Positions 1-5,721 of a stretch of DNA of 11,281 bases are shown piece by piece. The notes under the pieces are model-generated. The model was not told where the DNA came from. It was given only the letters and a program-made list of their open reading frames with translations, and made no database searches. This stretch comes from an uncultured Gemmatimonadota bacterium. GTDB lineage: Bacteria; Gemmatimonadota; Gemmatimonadetes; Gemmatimonadales; Gemmatimonadaceae. The stretch lies in NCBI GenBank assembly GCA_903894655.1, contig CAITQY010000727.1, positions 1 through 11,281 of the forward strand, written 5' to 3'. The stretch's first letter is position 1. The number at the start of each line of letters is the position of its first letter. The translations under genes and the position numbers were made by a program.

Positions 1-125
1 AATCTTGCCCCACCCCCGCCCCACGCCGTCACCAATTTCCCGCCCCCCGCTACATTTCACCGCGGGTGGAGTGCATCCCGACTCCCTACCCCCTACTCCG
101 TACTCCCTAACTTCGCTTTTATACC
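1..125. other. 5' flank upstream of ychF
   Basis: Short non-coding stretch, rich in C and T on the plus strand. It holds no purine-rich Shine-Dalgarno sequence in front of ychF: the last 15 bases before the start are cttcgcttttatacc. Bases 81-110 contain the reiterated heptamers TACTCCG (94-100) and TACTCCC (101-107), with a further ACTCCCTA at 81-88. I could not place a convincing sigma-70 promoter here, although the upstream neighbour lies outside the window and the promoter may too. Confidence 0.5.
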
Positions 126-1226
126 GTGCTCCAACTCGGCATCGTCGGCCTCCCAAACGTCGGCAAATCGACGCTGTTCAACGCCCTGACCTCGGCCAAG
201 GCTGAAGCGGCGAACTATCCCTTCTGCACCGTCGATCCCAACGTCGGCATGGTGGAAGTGCCCGACGCGCGCCTGGCCAAGCTGGCCGAGATCGTGCAGC
301 CCAAGCGGACGTTGCCGGCGGCGGTGCAGTTCGTCGACATCGCCGGGCTCGTGAAGGGCGCGTCGCAGGGCGAAGGGCTGGGCAACAAGTTCTTGCAGAA
401 CATCCGCGAGACCGATGCCATCGTGCACGTGATCCGCTGCTTCGCGGATGACGACGTCACGCACGTCATGGGATCGCCTGATCCGGCGCGGGACAAGGAA
501 ACGATCGAGCTCGAACTCGCGCTCGCCGACTTGGCCGTGGTGGAGAAGCGCCTCGACAAGGTCAAGCGCGCGGCCAAGGCGAACGACAAGGACGCGCTGG
601 CGGAGTTACCGGCGCTGGAAGCCGCCTTCGCGACGCTGTCTGAAGGCATGCCGTTGCTTCGTGGCGGACTGTCGTCGGAGCACCTGCTCTCGTTGGCCGG
701 GCTGCAGCTCATCACGGCGAAGCCGGTATTGTATGCGGCCAACGTCACCGACGCCGAGTTGGCGGGTGATGAAGGCCCGTATCTCAAGGCGTTGCGGGCG
801 GCCGTGGCGGCCACCGGCGAACACGCCGAGATCGTGGCGTTCTCCGCCAAGATCGAGGCCGAGCTCTCGGAGCTGCCCCCCGAAGAGCGAAGCGAGTTCC
901 TCGCCTCGCTCGGCATCGAAACCGCCGGCCTCGACCGACTGATTCAGGGTGGCTACCACCTGCTTGGCTTGCAGACGTACTTCACCGCTGGTGAGCAGGA
1001 AGTGCGCGCCTGGACGATCCATCAGGGCGATACCGCGCCCAAGGCCGCGGCCGTCATCCATACCGATTTCGAGAAAGGCTTCATTCGCGCCGAAACGGTG
1101 TCCTACCAGGACTTCATCACGCACGGCGGCTGGAAGAACGCGCGCGAGAAGGGGGCGGTGCGCTCGGAAGGAAAGGAATACGTGGTGCACGACGGCGATG
1201 TGCTGCTGTTCCGCTTCAACGTCTAG
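126..1226 (+). CDS. ychF: YchF/OLA1-family translation-associated ATPase
   Basis: 366-residue P-loop protein of the Obg-related YchF/OLA1 family, a universally conserved cytosolic ATPase that associates with ribosomes; the length is normal for the family. The G1/Walker A motif GLPNVGKS is at residues 8-15 and the G3 motif DIAG at 71-74, followed by the family signature LVKGASQGEGLGNKFL. H113 aligns with the histidine (H114 in E. coli) known to be needed for ATP hydrolysis. A coiled-coil-prone helical arm lies at about 128-190, and the C-terminal TGS domain (about 280-366) ends in the family-typical DGDVLLFRFNV. The GTG start is the first possible one, because an in-frame TAA sits at 108-110 with no start codon between. 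No Shine-Dalgarno is visible. The nucleotide-specificity motif, usually NxxE in this family, reads NVTD at 206-209. Confidence 0.97.
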   Translation: MLQLGIVGLPNVGKSTLFNALTSAKAEAANYPFCTVDPNVGMVEVPDARLAKLAEIVQPKRTLPAAVQFVDIAGLVKGASQGEGLGNKFLQNIRETDAIVHVIRCFADDDVTHVMGSPDPARDKETIELELALADLAVVEKRLDKVKRAAKANDKDALAELPALEAAFATLSEGMPLLRGGLSSEHLLSLAGLQLITAKPVLYAANVTDAELAGDEGPYLKALRAAVAATGEHAEIVAFSAKIEAELSELPPEERSEFLASLGIETAGLDRLIQGGYHLLGLQTYFTAGEQEVRAWTIHQGDTAPKAAAVIHTDFEKGFIRAETVSYQDFITHGGWKNAREKGAVRSEGKEYVVHDGDVLLFRFNV

Positions 1227-1262
1227 CCGACCCTTTTGTCTGGACATGGGTAGCAGGTCGCC

Positions 1263-2051
1263 ATGAAGATCGTCTCACGAGGCGCGGCGCTGGCCGCGGC
1301 GCTGATGCTCGCGGTGGGTTCGTCCCCAATAACGGGACAAGCCATCGATTCAGACGGGGGTCGCGCCATGCAGCGCCTCCCCGCCAACGCCCTGTCGGTG
1401 CCCTTCAAAGTCGGTGAACGGCTCGACTACGAGGTGCGCTTCGGCTCACTCAAGGTTGGCAATGGCAGCATGGAGGTGCGCGAGATCGCCGAGGTGCGAG
1501 GCCGCCCGGTGTGGCACACCGTGTTCACGATCAAGGGGGGCATTCCCCTCTATCGGGTGAACGATAAGTACGAGTCGTGGTTCGATGTGACCACGCTCAA
1601 CTCGTTGCGCTACCATCAGGATGTGGACGAGGGCAGCTACGAGCGCACGCGTCGCTTCGAGATTTTCCCGGAGCGCGGCATGTTCCGGGAGAACGATCGG
1701 CCGGAAGAGCCGACGGTGCCGAATCCGCTTGACGACGGCTCATTCCTCTACTTCGTACGCACGGTGCCACTCGAAGTGGGCAAGTCGTACGACTACCCGC
1801 GCTACTTCAAGGCGGCGGGCAATCCGGTGCGCATTCGCGTGGTGCGCAAAGAGACGATCACCGTGCCGGGCGGCACGTTCAAGACCGTCGTGCTGCAGCC
1901 CACGTTTCAAACGAAGGGCATCTTCAGCAATAATGGCAGAGCCGAAGTGTGGATCACCGACGATGATCGCCGGATGATGGTGCAGATGAAGTCGAAGCTC
2001 AGCTTCGGCTCGCTCAACCTGTACCTGCGTGGGTCGAGCGGCACGAAGTAG
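1263..2051 (+). CDS. Exported DUF3108 protein
   Basis: 262-residue protein beginning with a Sec signal peptide: K2 and R6 followed by an Ala/Leu-rich core, with probable cleavage after GQA at residue 27. The mature part opens with the DUF3108 signature at about residues 47-71 (PFKVGERLDYEVRFGSLKVG and on). It continues as an all-beta sequence with the alternating aromatic/basic pattern of this family. DUF3108 proteins are periplasmic or outer-membrane-associated beta-rich proteins of unknown function. The gene starts 36 bases after ychF on the same strand with no terminator between, so the two may be co-transcribed. Only a weak AGG (about 1255-1257) precedes the ATG. No catalytic residues can be named. 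The family call rests on the N-terminal motif and overall pattern. Confidence 0.85.
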   Translation: MKIVSRGAALAAALMLAVGSSPITGQAIDSDGGRAMQRLPANALSVPFKVGERLDYEVRFGSLKVGNGSMEVREIAEVRGRPVWHTVFTIKGGIPLYRVNDKYESWFDVTTLNSLRYHQDVDEGSYERTRRFEIFPERGMFRENDRPEEPTVPNPLDDGSFLYFVRTVPLEVGKSYDYPRYFKAAGNPVRIRVVRKETITVPGGTFKTVVLQPTFQTKGIFSNNGRAEVWITDDDRRMMVQMKSKLSFGSLNLYLRGSSGTK

Positions 2052-2066
2052 CCGATCGACTCGTGG

Positions 2067-2777
2067 TCAGTCGTCGAAGAACTGCTCGCTGCGGTGTGCA
2101 TCTGAGCGCACCAGCGGGGTCGCGCATTGCGGGTCGTCGTTTCGGGTGGCGTTCACCCACGTCTTCACCTGATACGCATGCAACGGGCCCTCGTACGGGC
2201 GCAGCAGTCTCGCGGCATCGGCGGGTGCGGTCTCGGGGTCCAGCCAGGCCTCAACGTCGCTGAGCGGCAGGATGACCGGCATGCGATGGTGAATCGGCTC
2301 CATCGTCGCATTCGCATCGGTCGTGATGACGCAGCAGGTGAGCACCGGATCGGCGATGGGATCGTGCTTCGGCTGCCACCGATCCCACAGGGCGGCCATG
2401 ACGAACGGTTCGTCGTCGGGCAGCCGGATGCACCACGGCTGCTTCCCCTGGTGCCCGGGGACCACCTGCCATTCATAGAACAGGTCGGCCGGCATGAGGC
2501 CCCGCTGCGTCTTGAACGCGGTGCGGAACGCCGGTTTGGACCCGATCCCGTCAGCGCGGGCATTGGCGAGCTTATGGCCGATGCCGGGGTCGTCGGCCCA
2601 GAACGGGATCAGCCCCCACTTGGCCATGCGGAGCTCGCGCCCTTGGGCTTCTTGCATCACCAGCGGCACCGCCTGCGACGGCGCCACATTGTAGCGGGGA
2701 GCGAGCGCGGGGACGGTGACGCCCAGAGGGAGCGTCCCGAGTCGCGCGGGGTTACCGAAGCCATATCTGCCACACAT
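2067..2777 (-). CDS. yedK: SRAP-domain abasic-site-shielding protein (YedK/HMCES family)
   Basis: 236-residue SRAP-family protein. Family members crosslink covalently to abasic sites in single-stranded DNA through a thiazolidine formed by Cys2 after removal of the initiator Met, protecting them from breakage and error-prone repair. All key residues are present: C2 in MCGRY; N30 in the conserved PRYNVAPSQ; N72 in NARADG; E102 in FYEW; H163 in IHHRMPVIL. The AKWGLIPFW and LMPADLFYEW family blocks are also intact. The start is fixed by chemistry, since the catalytic Cys must be residue 2. The Shine-Dalgarno is weak (AGG three bases before the ATG). The gene converges on the DUF3108 gene with only 15 bases between stop codons and diverges from rpsF. 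No lexA or other SOS gene is adjacent, so SOS control is not shown. Confidence 0.96.
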   Translation of the reverse strand: MCGRYGFGNPARLGTLPLGVTVPALAPRYNVAPSQAVPLVMQEAQGRELRMAKWGLIPFWADDPGIGHKLANARADGIGSKPAFRTAFKTQRGLMPADLFYEWQVVPGHQGKQPWCIRLPDDEPFVMAALWDRWQPKHDPIADPVLTCCVITTDANATMEPIHHRMPVILPLSDVEAWLDPETAPADAARLLRPYEGPLHAYQVKTWVNATRNDDPQCATPLVRSDAHRSEQFFDD

Positions 2778-2779
2778 AT

Positions 2780-2799
2780 GCCTGCAATGTACGGCAGGC
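2780..2799. promoter_or_regulatory. Inverted repeat between the SRAP gene and rpsF
   Basis: Perfect 6-8-6 inverted repeat, GCCTGC-aatgtacg-GCAGGC, beginning three bases upstream of the SRAP start codon and lying in the divergent intergenic region. It could be an operator or the 5' hairpin of the SRAP mRNA. On the minus strand its spacer contains TACATT, a weak -10-like hexamer, but that is too close to the ATG for an ordinary leader. Only the symmetry is certain. Confidence 0.3.
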
Positions 2800-2839
2800 C
2801 TCCCTTCCCTTCCATCCCCGGTCGGGATAGGCTTAAAGG

Positions 2840-2928
2840 CTCATCTGGAACAGTTCACCGTTCCTCTGACCCTCCTCCCGCGGATCGGCACTTCGGGGGG
2901 CACCTTAGACCACAGGGAGGATTGCCGA
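2840..2928 (+). promoter_or_regulatory. Candidate structured leader of the rpsF operon
   Basis: The rpsF 5' leader can fold. A small hairpin pairs GGAAC (2847-2851) with GTTCC (2860-2864) and presents AGTTCACC in the loop, next to CACCG (2856-2860). A second stem pairs 2874-2880 (CCTCCCG) with 2894-2900 (CGGGGGG), seven pairs including one G-U. The same CCTCCC (2874-2879) is also perfectly complementary to the rpsF Shine-Dalgarno GGGAGG (2915-2920), so two exclusive structures are possible, one hiding the ribosome binding site. In many bacteria the S6:S18 complex binds an rpsF leader motif containing a conserved CCG. That this is such a leader is inference. Confidence 0.4.
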
Positions 2929-3321
2929 GTGGCAAAGCTCAAAATCCGCCGCAACCCTACGCGGCGTTACGAAGCCGTGTACATCATCGATAGTGCGATC
3001 GAAGATGCGGCCATTCTGGAAAAGTTGGACAAGCTGCAGAGCCTTCTGAATCTCGCCACACCGGCTGAGATCGAGCATTGGGGCCGTCGCCAGCTCGCGT
3101 ACAAGATTGGCCGCCACGAAACGGGCTACTACGCGATCGCGCGCTTTGAAACGACTACCGCCGTGCTTCCCGAGTTCGAGCGTGCGCTCAAGCTCGACGA
3201 AGGGATCATCCGCTATCTCATCTCGCTGGCCGAGCATGAGCTGGGTGCCCCGAAGCTCAGCGATGAAGAGCTCGCTTCGCGCCGTCGCGCGGGCGATGAC
3301 GACGACGACGACGAGGATTAA
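2929..3321 (+). CDS. rpsF: Small-subunit ribosomal protein bS6
   Basis: 130-residue bS6, a 30S platform protein that binds 16S rRNA as a heterodimer with bS18. The conserved core runs from RRYEAVYIID (12-21) through the EHWGRRQLAYKIGRHETGYY block (49-68) to the EGIIRYLISL helix (91-100). Residues 3-13 form a basic N-terminal extension. The tail at 123-130 is purely acidic (DDDDDDED) and genome-encoded by a run of GAC codons. I chose the GTG at 2929 because a strong Shine-Dalgarno (AGGGAGG, 2914-2920) lies eight bases upstream and homology begins there. The frame stays open further upstream, but that extension crosses the SRAP gene and has no family similarity. First gene of the rpsF-rpsR-DUF2232-rplI operon. 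Confidence 0.97.
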   Translation: MAKLKIRRNPTRRYEAVYIIDSAIEDAAILEKLDKLQSLLNLATPAEIEHWGRRQLAYKIGRHETGYYAIARFETTTAVLPEFERALKLDEGIIRYLISLAEHELGAPKLSDEELASRRRAGDDDDDDED

Positions 3322-3324
3322 ATC

Positions 3325-3546
3325 ATGCGCCGCCAAAAGAAGCCCTGCCCGATCACGGAAGCGGGCATCCGCTACGTCGATTACAAGGATGACCGTCTGC
3401 TCGCCCGTTTCATCACGGACTACGGCAAGATCCTGCCGAGCCGCCTGAGCGGTGTCGACGCGCGTCACCAGCGTCAGCTCTCGAAGGCCGTCAAGAAGGC
3501 GCGCTTCCTCGCGCTCCTTCCGTACGTGAAGGGCCAGACGGGCTGA
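3325..3546 (+). CDS. rpsR: Small-subunit ribosomal protein bS18
   Basis: 73-residue bS18, partner of bS6 on the 30S platform and of usual length. It has the short basic N-terminus MRRQKKPCPI, the YVDYKDDRLLARFITDYGKILPSR core with the classic F-x-T-x-x-GKI-x-P-x-R pattern, and the helical ending RQLSKAVKKARFLALLPY. A single cysteine (C8) is present, so the zinc-binding four-Cys form is absent. The start codon lies three bases after the rpsF stop. Its Shine-Dalgarno GAGGA (3313-3317) sits inside the last codons of rpsF, which couples translation of the two partner proteins. Unlike many bacteria, no ssb gene separates rpsF and rpsR. Confidence 0.98.
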   Translation: MRRQKKPCPITEAGIRYVDYKDDRLLARFITDYGKILPSRLSGVDARHQRQLSKAVKKARFLALLPYVKGQTG

Positions 3547-3548
3547 GG

Positions 3549-4700
3549 ATGAACGGAGCGGTCGCGTCGGAATTCGCCGCGACCGCTCCGCAAGAGCGTG
3601 GGTGGCGGTGGTTCGTGCTGGCCTTGGTGCTGATGGTGCTCGTCACCGCTGCGCCAGTCTGGCCCGCGTCACTGTCGCTGGTCGCCGGAGCGATCCGGCT
3701 GCTCCTGCCAGTGGAACAGTTCGCCCTGCTTGTCCTCGTCGCGATCGCGTCCTGCGCGATCATCGGCTGGTGGTCAGGCAGTCGGCTCGTGACGGCGCTC
3801 CTCTGGGCCGCCGCGGCCGGCTATGTGATCTGGAAGGTGCCGCTCCCGTTCTCGGGGTACGGTGCCTTCGGACGAGGGTGGGCGGTCACGCTCGGTGCGT
3901 CGTTCGGACTCGTATGTCTGGTGTCGCCCCGCCAAGCGCTCCTGCTCCGCGCACTCGGGGCGATTGGGGTGGCGGCCATCATCACGGCCGCCGGCTTTAC
4001 CACTCGCACCACGGGCGGCAGTACGCTCTTCGATGGACCAGCGCAGATGCTCTCCCAAGAGTACCAGCGCCGCCTCGGTGAGTCGTTGGAAAGTTGGCGC
4101 AGTCGGTCGGACACGGAGTCGTGGCGCGCGTTCGCGCAGCGCTTCCCCGAGGCCGCCGAGCGCGCCACCCGGATGGAAAACCTGCTGGTTGCTTTGGCCG
4201 AACCGCTTTCCGGAGCTGGCTCGACACGAGGACTGGTCCCTGGTCCGCTGGTTTCGATCGCGCCGGCGCTGTTGGCGCTCGAATCGCTGGTGGCGTTGGC
4301 GTTGGGGTGGGCCGCGTATCACCGCTTGTCGAGGGTACGGATTGGTCCGCCGCTCGGTGCGCTCCGCGACGTGCGGTTCAACGATCAGCTGGTCTGGGGG
4401 TTGGTGGTCGGTGTGACCGTCCTGTTGTTGCCGACGCTCGCCGAGTGGCGAACCGTCGGGGCAAATCTGTGTTGTTTTTTCGGGTCGCTGTACGCCTTTC
4501 GGGGTGCCGGCGTACTCACTTGGTGGATCCCCGACCGACTCGCCGTTCCGGCGTTGCTCGCGTTGGTGCTGTTGGTCCCGATCCTGGGTCCGGTCTGGGT
4601 CGTGCTCGCCCTCGTGGCGGTCACCTTCAGTCTGGGGCTAGGTGACACCTGGCGTGACTTCCGAGCCGGCGCGCAACCGCGCCGATCGTCGCCACGCTGA
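3549..4700 (+). CDS. DUF2232 (YybS-like) integral membrane protein
   Basis: 383-residue polytopic membrane protein. Hydrophobic segments fall at about 21-36, 56-76, 80-96, 109-126, 132-150, 236-257, 281-297, 306-325 and 332-362. A hydrophilic, charged loop at about 160-230 is probably extramembrane. The C-terminal part resembles DUF2232: PPLGALRDVRF followed by a membrane helix, then GANLCCFFGSLYAFRGAGVL, and finally GLGDTWRDFR, close to the family's terminal G-x-x-D-x-W-x-D-F-R. Position supports this, since the DUF2232 gene yybS lies between rpsR and rplI in Firmicutes and similar placement is seen elsewhere. The molecular function of the family is not established. The ATG is two bases after the rpsR stop, has no well-spaced Shine-Dalgarno, and is followed immediately by a 13-pair hairpin. 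A later GTG start (3615) is possible but would remove part of the first helix boundary. Confidence 0.8.
   Translation: MNGAVASEFAATAPQERGWRWFVLALVLMVLVTAAPVWPASLSLVAGAIRLLLPVEQFALLVLVAIASCAIIGWWSGSRLVTALLWAAAAGYVIWKVPLPFSGYGAFGRGWAVTLGASFGLVCLVSPRQALLLRALGAIGVAAIITAAGFTTRTTGGSTLFDGPAQMLSQEYQRRLGESLESWRSRSDTESWRAFAQRFPEAAERATRMENLLVALAEPLSGAGSTRGLVPGPLVSIAPALLALESLVALALGWAAYHRLSRVRIGPPLGALRDVRFNDQLVWGLVVGVTVLLLPTLAEWRTVGANLCCFFGSLYAFRGAGVLTWWIPDRLAVPALLALVLLVPILGPVWVVLALVAVTFSLGLGDTWRDFRAGAQPRRSSPR
3554..3590 (+). promoter_or_regulatory. Strong hairpin at the start of the DUF2232 gene
   Basis: Perfect 13-bp inverted repeat: CGGAGCGGTCGCG (3554-3566) pairs with CGCGACCGCTCCG (3578-3590) around an 11-base loop. 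It starts five bases after the first base of the downstream start codon. No T-run follows, so it is not a standard intrinsic terminator. Possible roles are attenuation, an mRNA-processing or stability boundary after rpsR, or repression of translation of the membrane protein. Confidence 0.55.
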
Positions 4701-4735
4701 TCTCACACACCTTTATCGCAGGACCCGGAGCTCCC

Positions 4736-5179
4736 ATGGAAGTCATCCTTCGTAACGCCGTCGACAAGCTCGGACATCCTGGCGACATCGTCTCCGTGTC
4801 CGCCGGTTTCGCCCGCAACTTTCTGATTCCCCGCGGCTTCGCGTTTGAAGCCACGACGGGCAATCGCAAGCGCATTGCCCTTGAAAAGGGTCGGCTCGAG
4901 GCGCTCGAGTCGGAGCGTGTCGCCGCCGCCCAGACCATCGCGGATAAGCTCGCCGAGGTCTCCGTGACCTTCGCAGCGCGCGTCGGCGAAGAAGGGAAGT
5001 TGTTCGGCTCGGTCACCACGGCTGACATTGCCCACCAGCTGGAAACGCAGGGCTTCCACATCGAGAAGCGCCAGATCGAACTCAATGAGCCGATCAAGGC
5101 CCTCGGCGTCTACCGCGTCGGCATCCGCCTGCACGCCGACGTGAAGCCCGAAATCAAGGTCTGGATCATCAAGCAGTAA
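4736..5179 (+). CDS. rplI: Large-subunit ribosomal protein bL9
   Basis: 147-residue bL9 of normal length, which binds 23S rRNA near the L1 stalk base and reaches over the ribosome surface. The N-terminal domain (1-47) carries the family signature: GHPGDIVSVSAGFARNFLIP at 13-32, then RGFAFEAT. A long connecting helix spans about 41-75 and the C-terminal domain about 76-147, with the conserved GKLFGSVTTADIA at 88-100. The ATG at 4736 has GGAG (4727-4730) five bases upstream. The gene is 35 bases after the DUF2232 stop and is last in the operon, being followed by a strong terminator. Confidence 0.98.
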   Translation: MEVILRNAVDKLGHPGDIVSVSAGFARNFLIPRGFAFEATTGNRKRIALEKGRLEALESERVAAAQTIADKLAEVSVTFAARVGEEGKLFGSVTTADIAHQLETQGFHIEKRQIELNEPIKALGVYRVGIRLHADVKPEIKVWIIKQ

Positions 5180-5201
5180 TCGGCAGCACGTTGCCGGTAG
5201 G

Positions 5202-5233
5202 GGGGGAGTCCGGACTCGGACTCCCCCTTTTTT
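5202..5233 (+). terminator. Intrinsic terminator of the rpsF-rplI operon
   Basis: An 11-bp perfect G+C-rich stem, GGGGGAGTCCG (5202-5212) with CGGACTCCCCC (5217-5227), closes on a four-base loop GACT. It is followed directly by six T residues (5228-5233). It starts 22 bases after the rplI stop codon and separates the ribosomal operon from rsfS. Confidence 0.95.
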
Positions 5234-5337
5234 GCCCCTGTCCGAGTCGCTGTCCAACACGCAACCTTCATTCACACGATGGGGTATCGTATCAGGACCG
5301 CGGCTACCTCATCCCTCGCATACTCCCGACTCCATAC

Positions 5338-5721
5338 ATGGCAGAACGTCCGCCAAGCCCCGGCGAATCCATTGCACGCCGCGCCGCCACCCTCGCCAGT
5401 GACATGAAGGCCAACGATATCCTCGTCCTCGATTTGCGTGGCGTGACGGATATGACCGACTTCTTTGTTATTGCCAGTGGGACATCCGACACGCACGTCC
5501 GCGCCGTCGCGGAGCACATCCAGGCAGGGTTGAAAGAGGGTGGCGTGTCTACCACAATGACCGAAGGTCTCACGCAGGGACGCTGGGCGCTGCTCGATTA
5601 CGCGCACACCGTCATCCATGTCTTCCATCCGACGTTGCGCCAGTACTACCAGCTGGAACGGCTGTGGGGCGACGCAACGCCGGTACCTCTGGACACCGAA
5701 GCCACGCAGGGAGCCCGGTAA
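5338..5721 (+). CDS. rsfS: Ribosome silencing factor RsfS (iojap/DUF143 family)
   Basis: 127-residue RsfS, which binds uL14 on free 50S subunits and blocks joining with 30S, lowering translation in poor growth conditions. Family blocks are clear: NDILVLDLRGVTDMTDFFVI at 26-45 and ASGTSDTHVRAVAEHIQ at 46-62, then the ending GRWALLDYAHTVIHVF (81-96) and RQYYQLERLWGDA (101-113). The ATG at 5338 is chosen because homology starts soon after it. The frame is open further upstream, but that stretch crosses the terminator and contains no family residues. No Shine-Dalgarno precedes the ATG (upstream sequence catactcccgactccatac). The gap of 104 bases after the terminator should hold a promoter, but I could not identify a convincing one. 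It is not next to nadD, its frequent neighbour. Confidence 0.96.
   Translation: MAERPPSPGESIARRAATLASDMKANDILVLDLRGVTDMTDFFVIASGTSDTHVRAVAEHIQAGLKEGGVSTTMTEGLTQGRWALLDYAHTVIHVFHPTLRQYYQLERLWGDATPVPLDTEATQGAR

Noticed and set aside
2716..2928. N-terminal extension of bS6 in the same open frame
   Set aside because: It would overlap the SRAP gene head-to-head and has no bS6 similarity. A strong, well-spaced Shine-Dalgarno supports the GTG at 2929.
2127..2993. Plus-strand open frame (288 codons) across the SRAP gene and rpsF leader
   Set aside because: It is antisense to an SRAP protein with every catalytic residue and runs into the start of rpsF out of frame. No family motif is seen.
5285..5290. 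TATCGT as a -10 box for rsfS
   Set aside because: There is no acceptable -35 hexamer 16-18 bases upstream. It was not listed as a promoter.
5191..5337. N-terminal extension of RsfS
   Set aside because: It would begin upstream of, and read through, the rplI terminator hairpin, and adds no family residues.
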